A stretch of DNA of 64,000 bases from Candidatus Babeliales bacterium (lineage in GTDB: Bacteria; Babelota; Babeliae; Babelales; Chromulinivoraceae): the NCBI GenBank assembly GCA_018061805.1, contig JAGOTL010000002.1, positions 22,327-86,326 of the forward strand. Direction: 5' to 3'. The notes below the pieces were generated by a model. That model searched no databases. It had not been told where the DNA came from and worked only from the letters and a program-made list of their open reading frames with translations. Shown piece after piece: positions 29,490-39,399 of this stretch. Position 1 is the first letter of the stretch. Every line of letters begins with the position of its first letter. Position numbers and translations under genes: made by a program.

Positions 29490-31236
29490 TGTGATATTGT
29501 TGCTTAGTTTGTGGTGTGTCTCAACGATAGCAGCTTCAATACATATGCGAGTATTAAATACACAGCAACAACCAATTACAAGCGTAGAAATGGGAGTCCC
29601 TTTTTTAGTGCAAGTTTCTTTGGAAAATATTGATCAAGCACAAGAACCTTCTGGTTTCGAAAAGCTGGATGATTGTACTGTTGCTTTGTGTAGGAAGTCA
29701 GAAAGTTCATATTATATTAATGGTGTCGTAACACATCGATTACTGTTGAGTTACTGGGTTACTCCTCCATGTGTACGTAAAAATCTTGAAATTGGACCAC
29801 TGAGTGTAACGTCTAAAGATGGCACAAAAATAGTATCAAATACCGTCACGGTACCTGTAGGAGATGTACAGCAGGCTGATTATAGTCAAAAGTTACCGTA
29901 TTATTTTATGGTGACATCAGATGAAAAAAAAGTGTATGTAGGTCAAAAAGTACGATTATATTTAAAATTTTGTTATAGGCAGGATGTTGAAGATGTTTCT
30001 TTAGATAATGTACATGTGCCACAAGCATATTGTGGATATACGCAGACACAGTGGCAAGATAGTACCGTTCGTTTGGACCAGCAAGAATATTCTTGTAAGC
30101 AGATGTATGTAGAAATATATCCTCAAAAAAAGGGCACATTGGTTATTCCTCCTGTTAAAGCTACGTATGTTGTGAAACAAGATACATTGATGTGCAGTGG
30201 TGGATTTAATATGGTGTATATGTCGCAGTCATATGCTCTGCTGAGCAATCCGTATAGTATTGATGTTGTGGATATGCCAAAGTCTGATACACATTCAGAT
30301 GTACAGCTTGTAGGAGATTTTGCGAAGGCAACGCTTGAATTGCAACAAAAAACAGCCAAAGTAGGTGAAGGTATCGTTGTTGCGTTAACAGTTGAAGGTG
30401 ATGGCAACTTAGAAATAGCACGAGCGCCAGAGTTACAATTTCCAAAAGGATTACATTCATATGAAGGCAATAGTTCTTATGATAGAGTACATGAAACGTT
30501 GCAACGTAAAAGGTTTGAATGGATTGTGCAAGCTGATGAGGGTGGAACGTATGTAATTGCACCTCAAAATATTGTTTATTTTGATCCTAAAAAACATGAA
30601 TATCGTAAGCTTAAAACTGAGTCATGTTCGATTACTGTTATAGGCAATGCTAGGATTGAAAAACAAGAGCAATCTTCAAAAGCAGAGCCTGCTGAGCAAA
30701 ATACACCGCCTGACTCTTCTGGTGTAAAACAAGAAGAAACACCCGAAAAAATTACGTATGCATATCAAACATATTTTACCTCACGATTTATGCATAATTC
30801 TCGATTGTCACAATGGCTTGAATGGATTATTGTGTTGCTTGCAATTTTACTGTCGGTCATGTTGTCGGTCAAAACGCTTTGGCCTCGTTTGCAGCGATAC
30901 TTTTTTGTGCAAGCTTTAGTCTGTCGTTGGCTGTTTTGGAAAATTATTCGTAAAAACGATGTACAAAGTTTATATCAATTTTTAGAACGTATGACTGCAG
31001 CATATGGTTTTGGGTTACAAAGTCCTGAAATTAAAGAGTATTTTAAACAACTCGGACTTTCTGAAGAAACATTTGAAAGTTGGAATAATTTTGTTGTGAT
31101 GATGTTGCAGTTTAATTTTGCATCACATTCAGTCAGCAGTGATAGCCAAGTGGTCTTTAATTTGGCAAAACAGTGGTTTCCTATTATACTTTCATGTTGT
31201 AAGTTGTCATATCAAAAAGCAAGAAAAAAGTCGTAA
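29470..31236 (+). CDS. batD: BatD-like exported membrane-anchored protein
   Basis: 588 residues. ATG 29470 is chosen for AAGGAG nine bases upstream and because a signal peptide (MVRKTGSVILLLSLWCVSTIAA) then follows directly; the ATG at 29443 inside batC is less likely. The large periplasmic part is made of beta-sandwich domains typical of BatD (oxygen-tolerance protein), for example VGQKVRLYLKF and KVGEGIVVALTVEGDGNLE. A transmembrane segment at about 452-470 is followed by a cytoplasmic helical tail. It is the last bat gene; batE is not seen. Confidence 0.78.
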
Positions 31237-31253
31237 GATTTGAACGGATTTTT

Positions 31254-32594
31254 ATGTTGGACCAAATACTAGGTTTTGTAGGTGAATTAGAAGAAGTTTT
31301 TTGGGCGTACATGGGCGCTCCTGGTTTGATTGGCATAGGTTTATATTTATCAATTAAGTCACGCTTTTTCCAAATTCGACAACTTCCTGCAATTATTCGT
31401 ATTTTTAAAAGTTTTGCAACTCAAAAGACTGACGATAATAGTGATACTCGTGGTGTTGCACCAATACAAGCGTTTTTTGCAGCTGTTGGTGGAGCAATTG
31501 GTGTTGGTAATTTGGTAAGTGTTTGTTTAGCTATTAAAATCGGTGGCCCGGGCGCAGTGCTTTGGATGTGGTTTGCAGCATTAATGGGAATGCTTGTAAA
31601 ATATGGAGAAATTTATTTAGGTGTAAAATTCCGCGTTAAGAATAATGAAAATAGTTATTCTGGTGGTCCTATGATGTATCTTAAACATGTTCCTGGTGGA
31701 GCATTTTTATCAAAGTTTTCTGCTATCTTAATGTGTTTATATGGAATTGAAATATTTATTTTTAGAGTTGTCACAACAACGGTTACTATCGGTTGGAATC
31801 TAAATCAATACGCAGTGATTTTTGGGTTGCTCTTTTTAGTAGTTGGCGTAGGTCAAGGTGGCGTGCGCTTGGTGGGTAAAATCTGTTCTATGGTTATACC
31901 TTTGTTTCTTGCTGCGTACGTAAGCATGGGCCTGTATGTCATTATGCAAAATATTACACAAATACCTGCTGTTCTTTCTTTAATTTTTAAGCATGCATTT
32001 ACTCCAGCGGCAGCTGTAGGGGCATTTGCAGGAAGCACCATGATGCTTTCAGTGTCACATGGTGTTCGTCGTGCTTGTTATACGGGTGATATTGGGATTG
32101 GGTATGCGTCAACAATGCATGCTGAAACAAAAGAATCTATCCCAGCTCGTCAAGCATCACTTGGTATTATTGATATTTTCTTAGATTCATTTTTAGTGTG
32201 CACCATGAGTTTAATGCTTGTTTTGGTAACAGGGATTTGGAATCAAGATATTCATGAAAACTTTATGGTAGCCACTGCACTCGCGCAATATTTCCCCGCT
32301 GTTTATTATATTTGGCCTTTGTTTATTTTCTTACTTGGTTATACGACGCTTATTGCGTTTTATGCAGCTGGTCGTCGTGCGGCATCAACATTGTCGGTAC
32401 AATATGGAGCACCGATGTATAGCTTTTTGGCAACAGCAAGTTTATTGTTGTTTTCTTTTACCTGTACACAGACACAGTGTCTATCGATTATGTCGATAGT
32501 AGGTAGCTTACTTTTGATGTGTAATTTGTATGGCTTGTTTTTCTTGCGCGATCAAATTGAATTTGATGTTTCAGCGCATGAAAAAACCAAGTAA
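31254..32594 (+). CDS. Sodium:alanine (AGCS family) symporter
   Basis: 446 residues with about 10-11 membrane segments. The AGCS family signatures are clear: GGAIGVGNLVSVCLAIKIGG, GPGAVLWMWFAALMGMLVKY and SYSGGPMMYL. The family imports alanine or glycine with sodium. The exact amino acid cannot be told here. It lies 17 bases after batD on the same strand, so it may be read through from the bat operon, with no functional link evident. It fits an organism that takes amino acids from a host. Confidence 0.9.
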   Translation: MLDQILGFVGELEEVFWAYMGAPGLIGIGLYLSIKSRFFQIRQLPAIIRIFKSFATQKTDDNSDTRGVAPIQAFFAAVGGAIGVGNLVSVCLAIKIGGPGAVLWMWFAALMGMLVKYGEIYLGVKFRVKNNENSYSGGPMMYLKHVPGGAFLSKFSAILMCLYGIEIFIFRVVTTTVTIGWNLNQYAVIFGLLFLVVGVGQGGVRLVGKICSMVIPLFLAAYVSMGLYVIMQNITQIPAVLSLIFKHAFTPAAAVGAFAGSTMMLSVSHGVRRACYTGDIGIGYASTMHAETKESIPARQASLGIIDIFLDSFLVCTMSLMLVLVTGIWNQDIHENFMVATALAQYFPAVYYIWPLFIFLLGYTTLIAFYAAGRRAASTLSVQYGAPMYSFLATASLLLFSFTCTQTQCLSIMSIVGSLLLMCNLYGLFFLRDQIEFDVSAHEKTK

Positions 32595-32641
32595 TTTATT
32601 CTACTTTACGCAATATTACAGCTTTTAATTGGCAGAGCGCT

Positions 32642-33073
32642 TTATGGCATTAAAGTGTTGAGTTGCTTTTCTAATATGCATATATCGTGCATGGTTTTAG
32701 TTCGCTTAGCTTGTAACAAAACAATACATTGTCTGGCGCAGCGTATAAGTTCACGCGTGTCTTCCAGTAGGAACTCTGCAGTATACTGAGCTTGAGTTGC
32801 AAGATAGTATTTTAAGCGCGGTAGTTGTTGCTGTAGGACTAGGTATAATTTATGATAATCTTTATCGTGTAATATAAGGTCATTGTATTTTTGTTGTAAC
32901 TCTTGAGCGCACGATGATGCTTGTTGTTGTCGAGTATGTTGTTGCACTTTTTGCCGTAAAATTTCGGTTGTTTTTCGTGATATAGAAAATGGTTTTTGCG
33001 TCGATTTAAAACTTGTGTGCAGATGTATGTTGACCAAGAGAGTACATATAATCAACATCAAACATTGTTTCAT
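32642..33073 (-). CDS. Small exported helical protein of unknown function
   Basis: 143 residues with a signal peptide (MKQCLMLIICTLLVNIHLHT) and a Gln-rich, wholly helical mature part with coiled-coil heptads around residues 35-75. Two or three Cys (54, 111, 115, 131 region) could form disulfides in the periplasm. Convergent with the symporter gene. No family recognised. The 280 bases upstream hold only the terminator of the next gene. Confidence 0.55.
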   Translation of the reverse strand: MKQCLMLIICTLLVNIHLHTSFKSTQKPFSISRKTTEILRQKVQQHTRQQQASSCAQELQQKYNDLILHDKDYHKLYLVLQQQLPRLKYYLATQAQYTAEFLLEDTRELIRCARQCIVLLQAKRTKTMHDICILEKQLNTLMP

Positions 33074-33285
33074 GTGACACCTTTTTATATAAAAGATCGA
33101 TGATCATACATGCATATAAAGCAAACAACAGAGTGAAGTCAATATATTATTTGCATGCATGCACCACTCTATGCATCAGAAAACTTTATTATTTAAAATT
33201 GGAAATGCAGGTGAGGTAATAGGTGGATGGATGTTCTGTAGTAGCAGTAATTGTACATAAAATGTGATTAGAATATATCGTAAAA

Positions 33286-33331
33286 ATTAATGAACAGTGC
33301 TAAAAATATATTTGTAGCACTGTTCATTAAT
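33286..33331 (-). terminator. Long perfect hairpin after the first ankyrin gene
   Basis: A 17-bp perfect stem (33286-33302 with 33315-33331; core AACAGTGCTA/TAGCACTGTT) and a 12-base AT loop. On the minus strand it is followed by TTTTT. It lies 23 bases past the stop at 33355, so it is most likely the terminator of the ankyrin genes. Confidence 0.7.
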
Positions 33332-33354
33332 AGTGGCTGAAAGCCACCTGATAT

Positions 33355-35091
33355 TTAATAAGTTCTAGGGAATTTTTGTTGGTGTAGGCTTGGGGCCATG
33401 GCGCAGTTATGTAACATTCTAAAAAAACCATTACCATGGCATTGGGAGTAATACGCTCTATTAGCTTGGTCGATATCAGCCATTTTAGAATAGTTTATTA
33501 AAACATTAAAAACGTCAGCTCTTTGGTGTTGATAATCAGGCGATAATACCGTGAAACCTTTAGAATCTTTGGTAGAAACATTAACTATTCCGCTGATTAA
33601 AAGTTTGTTGACAATACGTTGAGTGTCATCAGTGAGTTGTGTGTCATTTGTTAAATCCAATACTTTACTTTGTGATCGAAACATTTCAAATAAAATATTA
33701 GGTTGCACAGGATCATTTGTTGGTTTGTATGTTAATATCATGTTAAAAAAATTAAAATCCCCTTGTTGTGCTGCAAGAAGTATAGGCGATTGGTTTGTCG
33801 GCAATGTAGGATTTGCACCTAATTTTAAAAGTTTCAAAATCAAGTTTTGATATTCGTCGTCGGGTAAATCAAATTTTTTATTTTGTTTCAAAAGCATTAA
33901 GCATTGTAAAGGTGTTTGAGGCTGAGATGATTGTTTTTGTGCTTTTATGGTGATTGGTTTGTTGACGTCGCCCGAATTGAGTTGCTCGATATAATATAAT
34001 AAAGTTTCTAGTACGTTAGATTTTGTCTTAGGCATGAACGGTTTGATGGCATCATCAAATTGTTCATGTTCTGCTACTGGTAAATGTTTGTTGATGTTAG
34101 GTATGAGCAGTGTTGTAATTCCATCTGTTTTTTCTAAATTAACATTGCGTTGTGTACTTGGATGACCGCTAACGTCTAACGGTGTAGCTACATCAGTATG
34201 TTGTAAGCTATTTGTTACAAGCATTAATTTTATTTTGTGATGTAAACGAGAAGAACACATTATTTTTTTTAGTGTTTCATGGTTACCTTGAAAGCAATCT
34301 AAGCAAGCCTTAATAAACACTTGCCCAAATAAAGTATCTTTATATTCTTTGGTATAATAAGGTGTAAGGCTTTTTTGTAAAGTAATCACTTTGCGCAATA
34401 GATCTGTACGATCTTGTGTTGTCAAGTTAACGTTGTGGTATACAGCGTCATATGATGTATCGTAGGTTTGTGTTTTGTGGTTTTGGATGGTTATATTTGT
34501 AGTTGGATGATTTATTAAAAAAAATAATGTTTCAGGACTGTGACAATATTTAGCAAATAATACTGTTTCACCTTCTTCATCTAATGCGTTAACATCTGCT
34601 CCATGTTCTATCAACAATTCGATAATTTCTATTGTTTCTGGCGTGAGCATAGGAGGATTGTTGGAATCGTCGAATATAGCAAGTAGTATGTCGCTGGGTA
34701 GAGAAATTTTTGTTTTATTATGCTGTAATAACTGTTTTAAAGTAACTATATCGCCTATTTTTGCAGCATTTTTAATGAGCTCATAGTTACATACTGTTGG
34801 ATTGGCACCTAGTGTGAGTAAACGTGTGACCCATGTTTTATATTGATCATCGGTTATGAGTAGTTTTTTTTGGTAAAATGCTTGCATTAAATATTGCAAA
34901 GGATACATATTTTCAGCGCTCAGTACAGATCCATCCATAGATGAGGTGTTGACGGTATTTGCGTTTACTTTTTGTAATTGTTGTAAGATAGATTTGTTCT
35001 GGTCCTGTCCTACTACTGTTGTCAGTATTGCAGAGAAAGATGCTGTCGCAACCTTAAGTGCCATGAGGCAAAGCATGTATAGTTTGGTCAT
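33355..35091 (-). CDS. Exported ankyrin-repeat protein 1
   Basis: 578 residues with a signal peptide (MTKLYMLCLMALKVATASFSA). Two ankyrin clusters are visible: around residues 85-205 (LLTLGANPTVCNYELI, LLIEHGADVNALDEEGETVLF) and around 410-545 (LLKLGANPTLPTNQSPILLAA, then FNVLINYS). A Cys-containing helical region lies between them. It is the downstream member of three tandem paralogs sharing layout with the genes at 35131 and 37029. Ankyrin proteins of intracellular bacteria often bind host proteins. Here a Sec-type signal points to periplasm, outer membrane or further secretion. Confidence 0.78.
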   Translation of the reverse strand: MTKLYMLCLMALKVATASFSAILTTVVGQDQNKSILQQLQKVNANTVNTSSMDGSVLSAENMYPLQYLMQAFYQKKLLITDDQYKTWVTRLLTLGANPTVCNYELIKNAAKIGDIVTLKQLLQHNKTKISLPSDILLAIFDDSNNPPMLTPETIEIIELLIEHGADVNALDEEGETVLFAKYCHSPETLFFLINHPTTNITIQNHKTQTYDTSYDAVYHNVNLTTQDRTDLLRKVITLQKSLTPYYTKEYKDTLFGQVFIKACLDCFQGNHETLKKIMCSSRLHHKIKLMLVTNSLQHTDVATPLDVSGHPSTQRNVNLEKTDGITTLLIPNINKHLPVAEHEQFDDAIKPFMPKTKSNVLETLLYYIEQLNSGDVNKPITIKAQKQSSQPQTPLQCLMLLKQNKKFDLPDDEYQNLILKLLKLGANPTLPTNQSPILLAAQQGDFNFFNMILTYKPTNDPVQPNILFEMFRSQSKVLDLTNDTQLTDDTQRIVNKLLISGIVNVSTKDSKGFTVLSPDYQHQRADVFNVLINYSKMADIDQANRAYYSQCHGNGFFRMLHNCAMAPSLHQQKFPRTY

Positions 35092-35130
35092 AGTGCTCCT
35101 AATGCATGTAAAAAATTTTATAGAACATGA

Positions 35131-36894
35131 CTATTTAGCTTTAGGCAATAACTGTCGATGTTGTTGTGGTGTTATAGAATATCTATGTAGCATTTTAGAA
35201 AAAGAATTAGTTTGAAAATCTTGGAATTTGCGGTATGTGTTTGCAGCTTTCGTAATATCATTAATGTCAGAGTATTGTATTAAAAGTTGCAAAACGTCAA
35301 GTTGTTGATGTTGATAATCTGAAGATAAAACAGTTAACCCTTTAGGATCTTTTATAGAAACATTAACCAGTCCGTTTTTTAAAAGTTTATTAACAATTCG
35401 CGTTGTATCATCCGTAAGTTTAGTTTTATTTACTATAGGATCGAATACATTAGAACTTAATGTACTGCGTGATTGAAATAGATGAAACAAGATATCAGGT
35501 TGCACAGGTTCATTCGTTGGTTTGTAAGATAGCATCATATTGAATAAAGCTAAATCTCCTTCTTGTGCAGCAAGAAGTATGGGCGATTGATTTTTAGGTA
35601 ATGTTGGATTTGCCCCTAAATCTAAAAGTTTTCTTATGAAATGTTCATACGTATCGTTTGGTAAATCAAATGATTTTTGTTGTTTTAACATCATTAAGAA
35701 TTGTAAAGGAGCTTGAGGAACAGGTCGACTTAGTGAAAAATCCCCTAGTTCTTTTATAGTAATAGGTATGTTAACGTGTTCTGATTTGATTTGAGAGATG
35801 TACCAACATAAAGTTTCTACGACGTTATATTTTGTCAGCGGCATTAATGGCTTGATGCCTGCATCAAAACTTGCATGTTCAGATGCGGGTAAAATTTCTT
35901 TGATGCTTGGTATAAGCAATGTCCGTATATTATCTGTTATGTCTAAGGCAACATCGCGCTCTGTAATTTGATAACTATCAACACCCAAAGGTATAGTTGT
36001 ATCAGTTATTTGACCGTGGTGGCTTACAAGTAAATCACTGATTTTTTTCTTGAAGCTAGGATGACACATTGCTTTTTTAAGGGTTTGATATTCACCTTGA
36101 AAGCAGTTTAAGCAAGCCTTAATAAATACTTGTCCAAACAAACTGTTTTTATGTTCTTGGGTAACGATTTTTTGTAAGGTAATTACTTTTCGTAACTGAG
36201 ACATCTGATGCGTGGTGTTATCATTTGGTATAAAATATGAGTGATCAAATGTTTTGGCTTTTTTGTTTTGTATTGTTGTGTTTGTGGTTGGATGATTTAT
36301 TAAAAAATGTAGTGTGTCGGGATTGTGATGATATTTTGAAAATAATATAGTTTCACCTTCTAAGTCTTGAGCATTAATGTCAGCACCATGTTGGAGCAAT
36401 AATTCAATAATACCTACAGTTTTTACGGTAGGTATAAAGAAATCTGAATCGTGCTTTAGAACAGAAAATAAAATATTTGTTAAAGAAGGCGAATTTGTTG
36501 GATCTCGTTTTGCTAATAATTTTTTTACAAGATCAATATCATCTTGTCTTGATGCTGTTATAAGTAGAATATCATTGTTTATCGTTGGGTTAGCGCCTAG
36601 ATTCAACAAATGATCTATTAAACTATGATATTCTTGAATAGTAAGATCGATGAGGTTGTGGCTATGTGAAAATAGTAAACATTCTAAAGGATATGGATGA
36701 GACAATGAAGGATGTATATTTTCAGCATTTGTCATTGGAGTATTGATGGTTTTAGCAGTTACTGATTTTAACATTTCTAAAATTTCTTTAGAAGATGTAT
36801 TGAACGTTTTATGCTGAAGATAATCAGCAGCACCTGTTAGTGGCGTTGTAAGAGTAGTAAGCGCCATAAAAAAAACAAGATATAGTCTGTTCAT
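35131..36894 (-). CDS. Exported ankyrin-repeat protein 2
   Basis: A 587-residue paralog of the neighbouring ankyrin proteins. Signal peptide MNRLYLVFFMALTTLTTPLTGA. Ankyrin-like segments: LLNLGANPTINNDILLITAS, LLLQHGADINAQDLEGETIL (first cluster) and LLDLGANPTLPKNQSPILLA (second cluster). Long stretches are near-identical in pattern to protein 1 (GQVFIKACLNCFQGEYQTLK versus GQVFIKACLDCFQGNHETLK), so duplication is recent. It is 39 bases upstream of protein 1 on the same strand. A 44-bp block around its start codon is identical to that of protein 3. Confidence 0.78.
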   Translation of the reverse strand: MNRLYLVFFMALTTLTTPLTGAADYLQHKTFNTSSKEILEMLKSVTAKTINTPMTNAENIHPSLSHPYPLECLLFSHSHNLIDLTIQEYHSLIDHLLNLGANPTINNDILLITASRQDDIDLVKKLLAKRDPTNSPSLTNILFSVLKHDSDFFIPTVKTVGIIELLLQHGADINAQDLEGETILFSKYHHNPDTLHFLINHPTTNTTIQNKKAKTFDHSYFIPNDNTTHQMSQLRKVITLQKIVTQEHKNSLFGQVFIKACLNCFQGEYQTLKKAMCHPSFKKKISDLLVSHHGQITDTTIPLGVDSYQITERDVALDITDNIRTLLIPSIKEILPASEHASFDAGIKPLMPLTKYNVVETLCWYISQIKSEHVNIPITIKELGDFSLSRPVPQAPLQFLMMLKQQKSFDLPNDTYEHFIRKLLDLGANPTLPKNQSPILLAAQEGDLALFNMMLSYKPTNEPVQPDILFHLFQSRSTLSSNVFDPIVNKTKLTDDTTRIVNKLLKNGLVNVSIKDPKGLTVLSSDYQHQQLDVLQLLIQYSDINDITKAANTYRKFQDFQTNSFSKMLHRYSITPQQHRQLLPKAK

Positions 36895-36912
36895 ATGAAA
36901 AAGTCCCTAATA
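36869..36912 (-). repeat. 44-bp direct repeat over start of ankyrin gene 2
   Basis: Identical to 38044-38087. It covers the Shine-Dalgarno (TTAGGGAC), the ATG and the first nine or so codons of the signal peptide, showing that gene duplication carried the translation-initiation region. Confidence 0.85.
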
Positions 36913-36932
36913 TTAGAATTTTCTATAACAAG

Positions 36933-36974
36933 ATAGTGCGTAGTTTTGATTTTAATAAGAAAGCTGCGCACTAT
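36933..36974. repeat. Inverted repeat between ankyrin genes 3 and 2
   Basis: An 11-bp stem ATAGTGCGTAG/CTGCGCACTAT (36933-36943, 36964-36974, one G-U pair) with a 20-base loop and no T run. It may be a weak terminator of gene 3 or a regulatory hairpin ahead of gene 2. Confidence 0.55.
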
Positions 36975-37028
36975 GTTATAAAATATGTGAGTTTAATAGA
37001 TATCGCGTAGAGCTACTAAGATATAGAT

Positions 37029-38069
37029 TTATAATATGCTCTCAGGTTTAGACTCATGATGCATCGAAGCTTGTGTCGCTTGGTTGGGTTGGGGTAGTAT
37101 GTCGTCAATTTCATTGATGAGAAATTTTGGAATATTGAGATCTGGATGTGATTGATATGATAATGATCGGAAAAAAGCATTGAAATCGTCAACAAGTTTT
37201 GGATCTTTTTCTTTGATAAAAGTTCTTAATGTTTCAGTGTGACCGTCGATGCTTTGTAAGATTAGATTTAAAAATGTTTTACCCGTTTCAGAATCTTTGT
37301 ATTGATTTTGATAGAGTTGATTTTCGCTGAGTACGCGATGCAAATAGAGTATTTTAAAATATTTTATATTACGTCTATTGTTGCAAGTGTCATGTTCTAT
37401 TTGTTCATTAAATATATTCATTACATATCTAACATCTTGCTCGTGTGACTTGCTCACTAAATAGAAATATACATCAACATCCATTGATAAATAGTCAGGG
37501 AATATTACTGTTTTTTGGTCTTTATCTTGTGCTTGTACGTCAATTCCGCGATTAACCAATTCTTGGACAATAGCTAACGTATCAGGTGTTTTTTTAGGGT
37601 TTGCCATAAGGCGAAACATTTCTAATAAAATATTTGGCCGTATAGAATCTTGTGCTCTTGTATGGTCTAATAATTTTTTAAAAATTTTAAAATTTTTTTG
37701 TGTTGCGCTTAAGAGTAGAGGGTTACGTTGTTTGATATGTGATAAAGTTGGATTAGCACCAAGTTCGAGTAAGTGGGTAACCATTTGCTCATAATGATCT
37801 TGTGATACCATGAGACAATTAGCCCCTTTAAGGGATAAAAGATATTCTAAGGGATATACTGTTAATATAGTAGGGCTATCTGTAGACTCATCTGATACAG
37901 AGAACAAATGCCTTGGAGTATTTACAGTGACTGCATCTAACGTGTTGCAATGTGTAATAAATGCTTGAGTGTTTTCTATAGCATTTATTATTTTGCGCGT
38001 TGATGTCCCTGCAAAAGATGTTGTCGCAACATTAAGTGTAATTAAAAAAACAAGATATAGTCTGTTCAT
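37029..38069 (-). CDS. Exported ankyrin-repeat protein 3 (short form)
   Basis: 346 residues with signal peptide MNRLYLVFLITLNVATTSFA. One ankyrin cluster (about residues 85-200): LLELGANPTLSHIKQRNPLL, then FKKLLDHTRAQDSIRPNILL, VQELVNRGIDVQAQDKDQKT. It corresponds to about one half of the two longer paralogs, as if those carry a duplicated ankyrin module or this one lost the other. It shares the start region with gene 2. It is the upstream member of the tandem set. Confidence 0.75.
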   Translation of the reverse strand: MNRLYLVFLITLNVATTSFAGTSTRKIINAIENTQAFITHCNTLDAVTVNTPRHLFSVSDESTDSPTILTVYPLEYLLSLKGANCLMVSQDHYEQMVTHLLELGANPTLSHIKQRNPLLLSATQKNFKIFKKLLDHTRAQDSIRPNILLEMFRLMANPKKTPDTLAIVQELVNRGIDVQAQDKDQKTVIFPDYLSMDVDVYFYLVSKSHEQDVRYVMNIFNEQIEHDTCNNRRNIKYFKILYLHRVLSENQLYQNQYKDSETGKTFLNLILQSIDGHTETLRTFIKEKDPKLVDDFNAFFRSLSYQSHPDLNIPKFLINEIDDILPQPNQATQASMHHESKPESIL

Positions 38070-38087
38070 ATGAAAAAGTCCCTAATA
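38044..38087 (-). repeat. 44-bp direct repeat over start of ankyrin gene 3
   Basis: Identical to 36869-36912. Immediately upstream, AAAAAGTCCCTAAT is itself repeated (38073-38086 and 38093-38106, 20-bp period), so gene 3 has two copies of the Shine-Dalgarno-containing unit. Confidence 0.85.
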
Positions 38088-38122
38088 AATGTAAAAAGTC
38101 CCTAATGTATGTACAAAAAAAC

Positions 38123-38824
38123 TTATATTGATTTAAGTTTTTCAATTTCTTTTTCTGTCAATGCTCGGTATCCACCCACTTTTATACTCTTTTTTGATAG
38201 TCCTGCAAAAGAACTGCGGTCTAATTTTTTAACAAAAAATCTTAAAGCCCCAAATAGTCTTTTGATGATATGGTTTCTGCCACTATGAATCGTGACGATA
38301 ACAGTTTTTGGAGAATGTTTTGAAGCAAGTATCGCTTCATCTACTTTCATAAAACCATCATCCAACATGACACCTTCTCTAAGTCTTTGTAAATCTTCTG
38401 CTGTTACGGGACGATGAGTTGTAACGTGATATGTTTTAGGAATGTTAAATTTTGGATGAGACAAACGTTGTGCCAAATCACCATCATTGGTCATAATGAT
38501 AAGTCCGGTTGTGTTACGATCAAGTCTGCCAATAGGATATAAACGTTGTTTGATGTGCGCAAAATGATGAGCTATCGTATCGCGTCCTTGAGTGTCGGAC
38601 AATGTGCAAATCACATCTTGAGGCTTGTTAAACAAAAAGTATAATTTTTGTTCAGGTAAAATGCGTTTGTTACCGACTTTAACAAAATCAGTGTCAACTA
38701 CTTCATGGTACGGCTCTGTGACAAGAACGCCGTTTACTTTTACTTTTCTATCTTTTATAAGTTCTGTTGCTGCTCGACGTGAACAAAAACCAGATTGGGC
38801 TAAAAATTTACTTAATTTAGTCAT
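38123..38824 (-). CDS. rluB: RsuA/RluB-family rRNA pseudouridine synthase
   Basis: 233 residues. An N-terminal S4 RNA-binding domain (KLSKFLAQSGFCSRRAATEL, 1-60) is followed by the synthase fold, with the catalytic Asp in GRLDRNTTGLI near residue 98 and the family stretch GRNHIIKRLF near 183. It would convert a specific uridine in 23S or 16S rRNA. RluB (23S) fits the length and RLDRNTTGL pattern best; RsuA or RluE/F are alternatives. It starts inside the end of the upstream exported-protein gene (8-base overlap). Confidence 0.88.
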   Translation of the reverse strand: MTKLSKFLAQSGFCSRRAATELIKDRKVKVNGVLVTEPYHEVVDTDFVKVGNKRILPEQKLYFLFNKPQDVICTLSDTQGRDTIAHHFAHIKQRLYPIGRLDRNTTGLIIMTNDGDLAQRLSHPKFNIPKTYHVTTHRPVTAEDLQRLREGVMLDDGFMKVDEAILASKHSPKTVIVTIHSGRNHIIKRLFGALRFFVKKLDRSSFAGLSKKSIKVGGYRALTEKEIEKLKSI

Positions 38825-39317
38825 TATCAGTATCAGTCTTTTCTATCAAAGTTTGAGGTGTTAGTGTTTCAAGAACAAGATTTTTTAAAGGGGCTAATTT
38901 TTGTGCCAGAATTTTATCCCATGCCTGTAAAATCGCTTGAGCTAAGGCTTCTTTTTGAGCATCTGTTTTGGTAGCAAGAGCTTTCCCAGATTGTCCATGT
39001 GTGTAAAGAGCTTGGGTGTATCCTAGCAAGAGTAATAAGGTGTTTACAACTTTGATAGGTTGATCATGGTTTACAAAAGTAAGACAGAGATCAAATGCTT
39101 TTTCAAATTCTGCATCAAATTCTTCTGGTGTGATATTTTCAAATTCTTCAGCAAGGTATACAAAAATTTGGTCTAACTGCCCTATGAATTTTTTAATAAG
39201 AGTATCTTGGTTGGTTTCGTTGAAAACGATATTTTGCTGATTTCTATGGTTATTAGAGTCTTTGTGGCAATAGATCGTTGTCGATAGGATCATGGCTATA
39301 AAATAAATAAAAAACAT
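38817..39317 (-). CDS. Small exported protein upstream of rluB
   Basis: 166 residues. The N-terminus MFFIYFIAMILSTTIYC is a hydrophobic signal. The mature part is acidic and helical (ENITPEEFDAEFEKAFDLCL). It ends in a Thr/Asp-rich tail and overlaps rluB by 8 bases, so the two are co-transcribed. No family recognised. The link to rRNA modification is probably only positional. Confidence 0.55.
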   Translation of the reverse strand: MFFIYFIAMILSTTIYCHKDSNNHRNQQNIVFNETNQDTLIKKFIGQLDQIFVYLAEEFENITPEEFDAEFEKAFDLCLTFVNHDQPIKVVNTLLLLLGYTQALYTHGQSGKALATKTDAQKEALAQAILQAWDKILAQKLAPLKNLVLETLTPQTLIEKTDTDND

Positions 39318-39399
39318 GTAAGCCTTTAGTAAAAAATGGTATATAGGTAGGTACTCTTTTAGTATACGTTATTTACACATGTCGTCAAAGGAATAAAGT

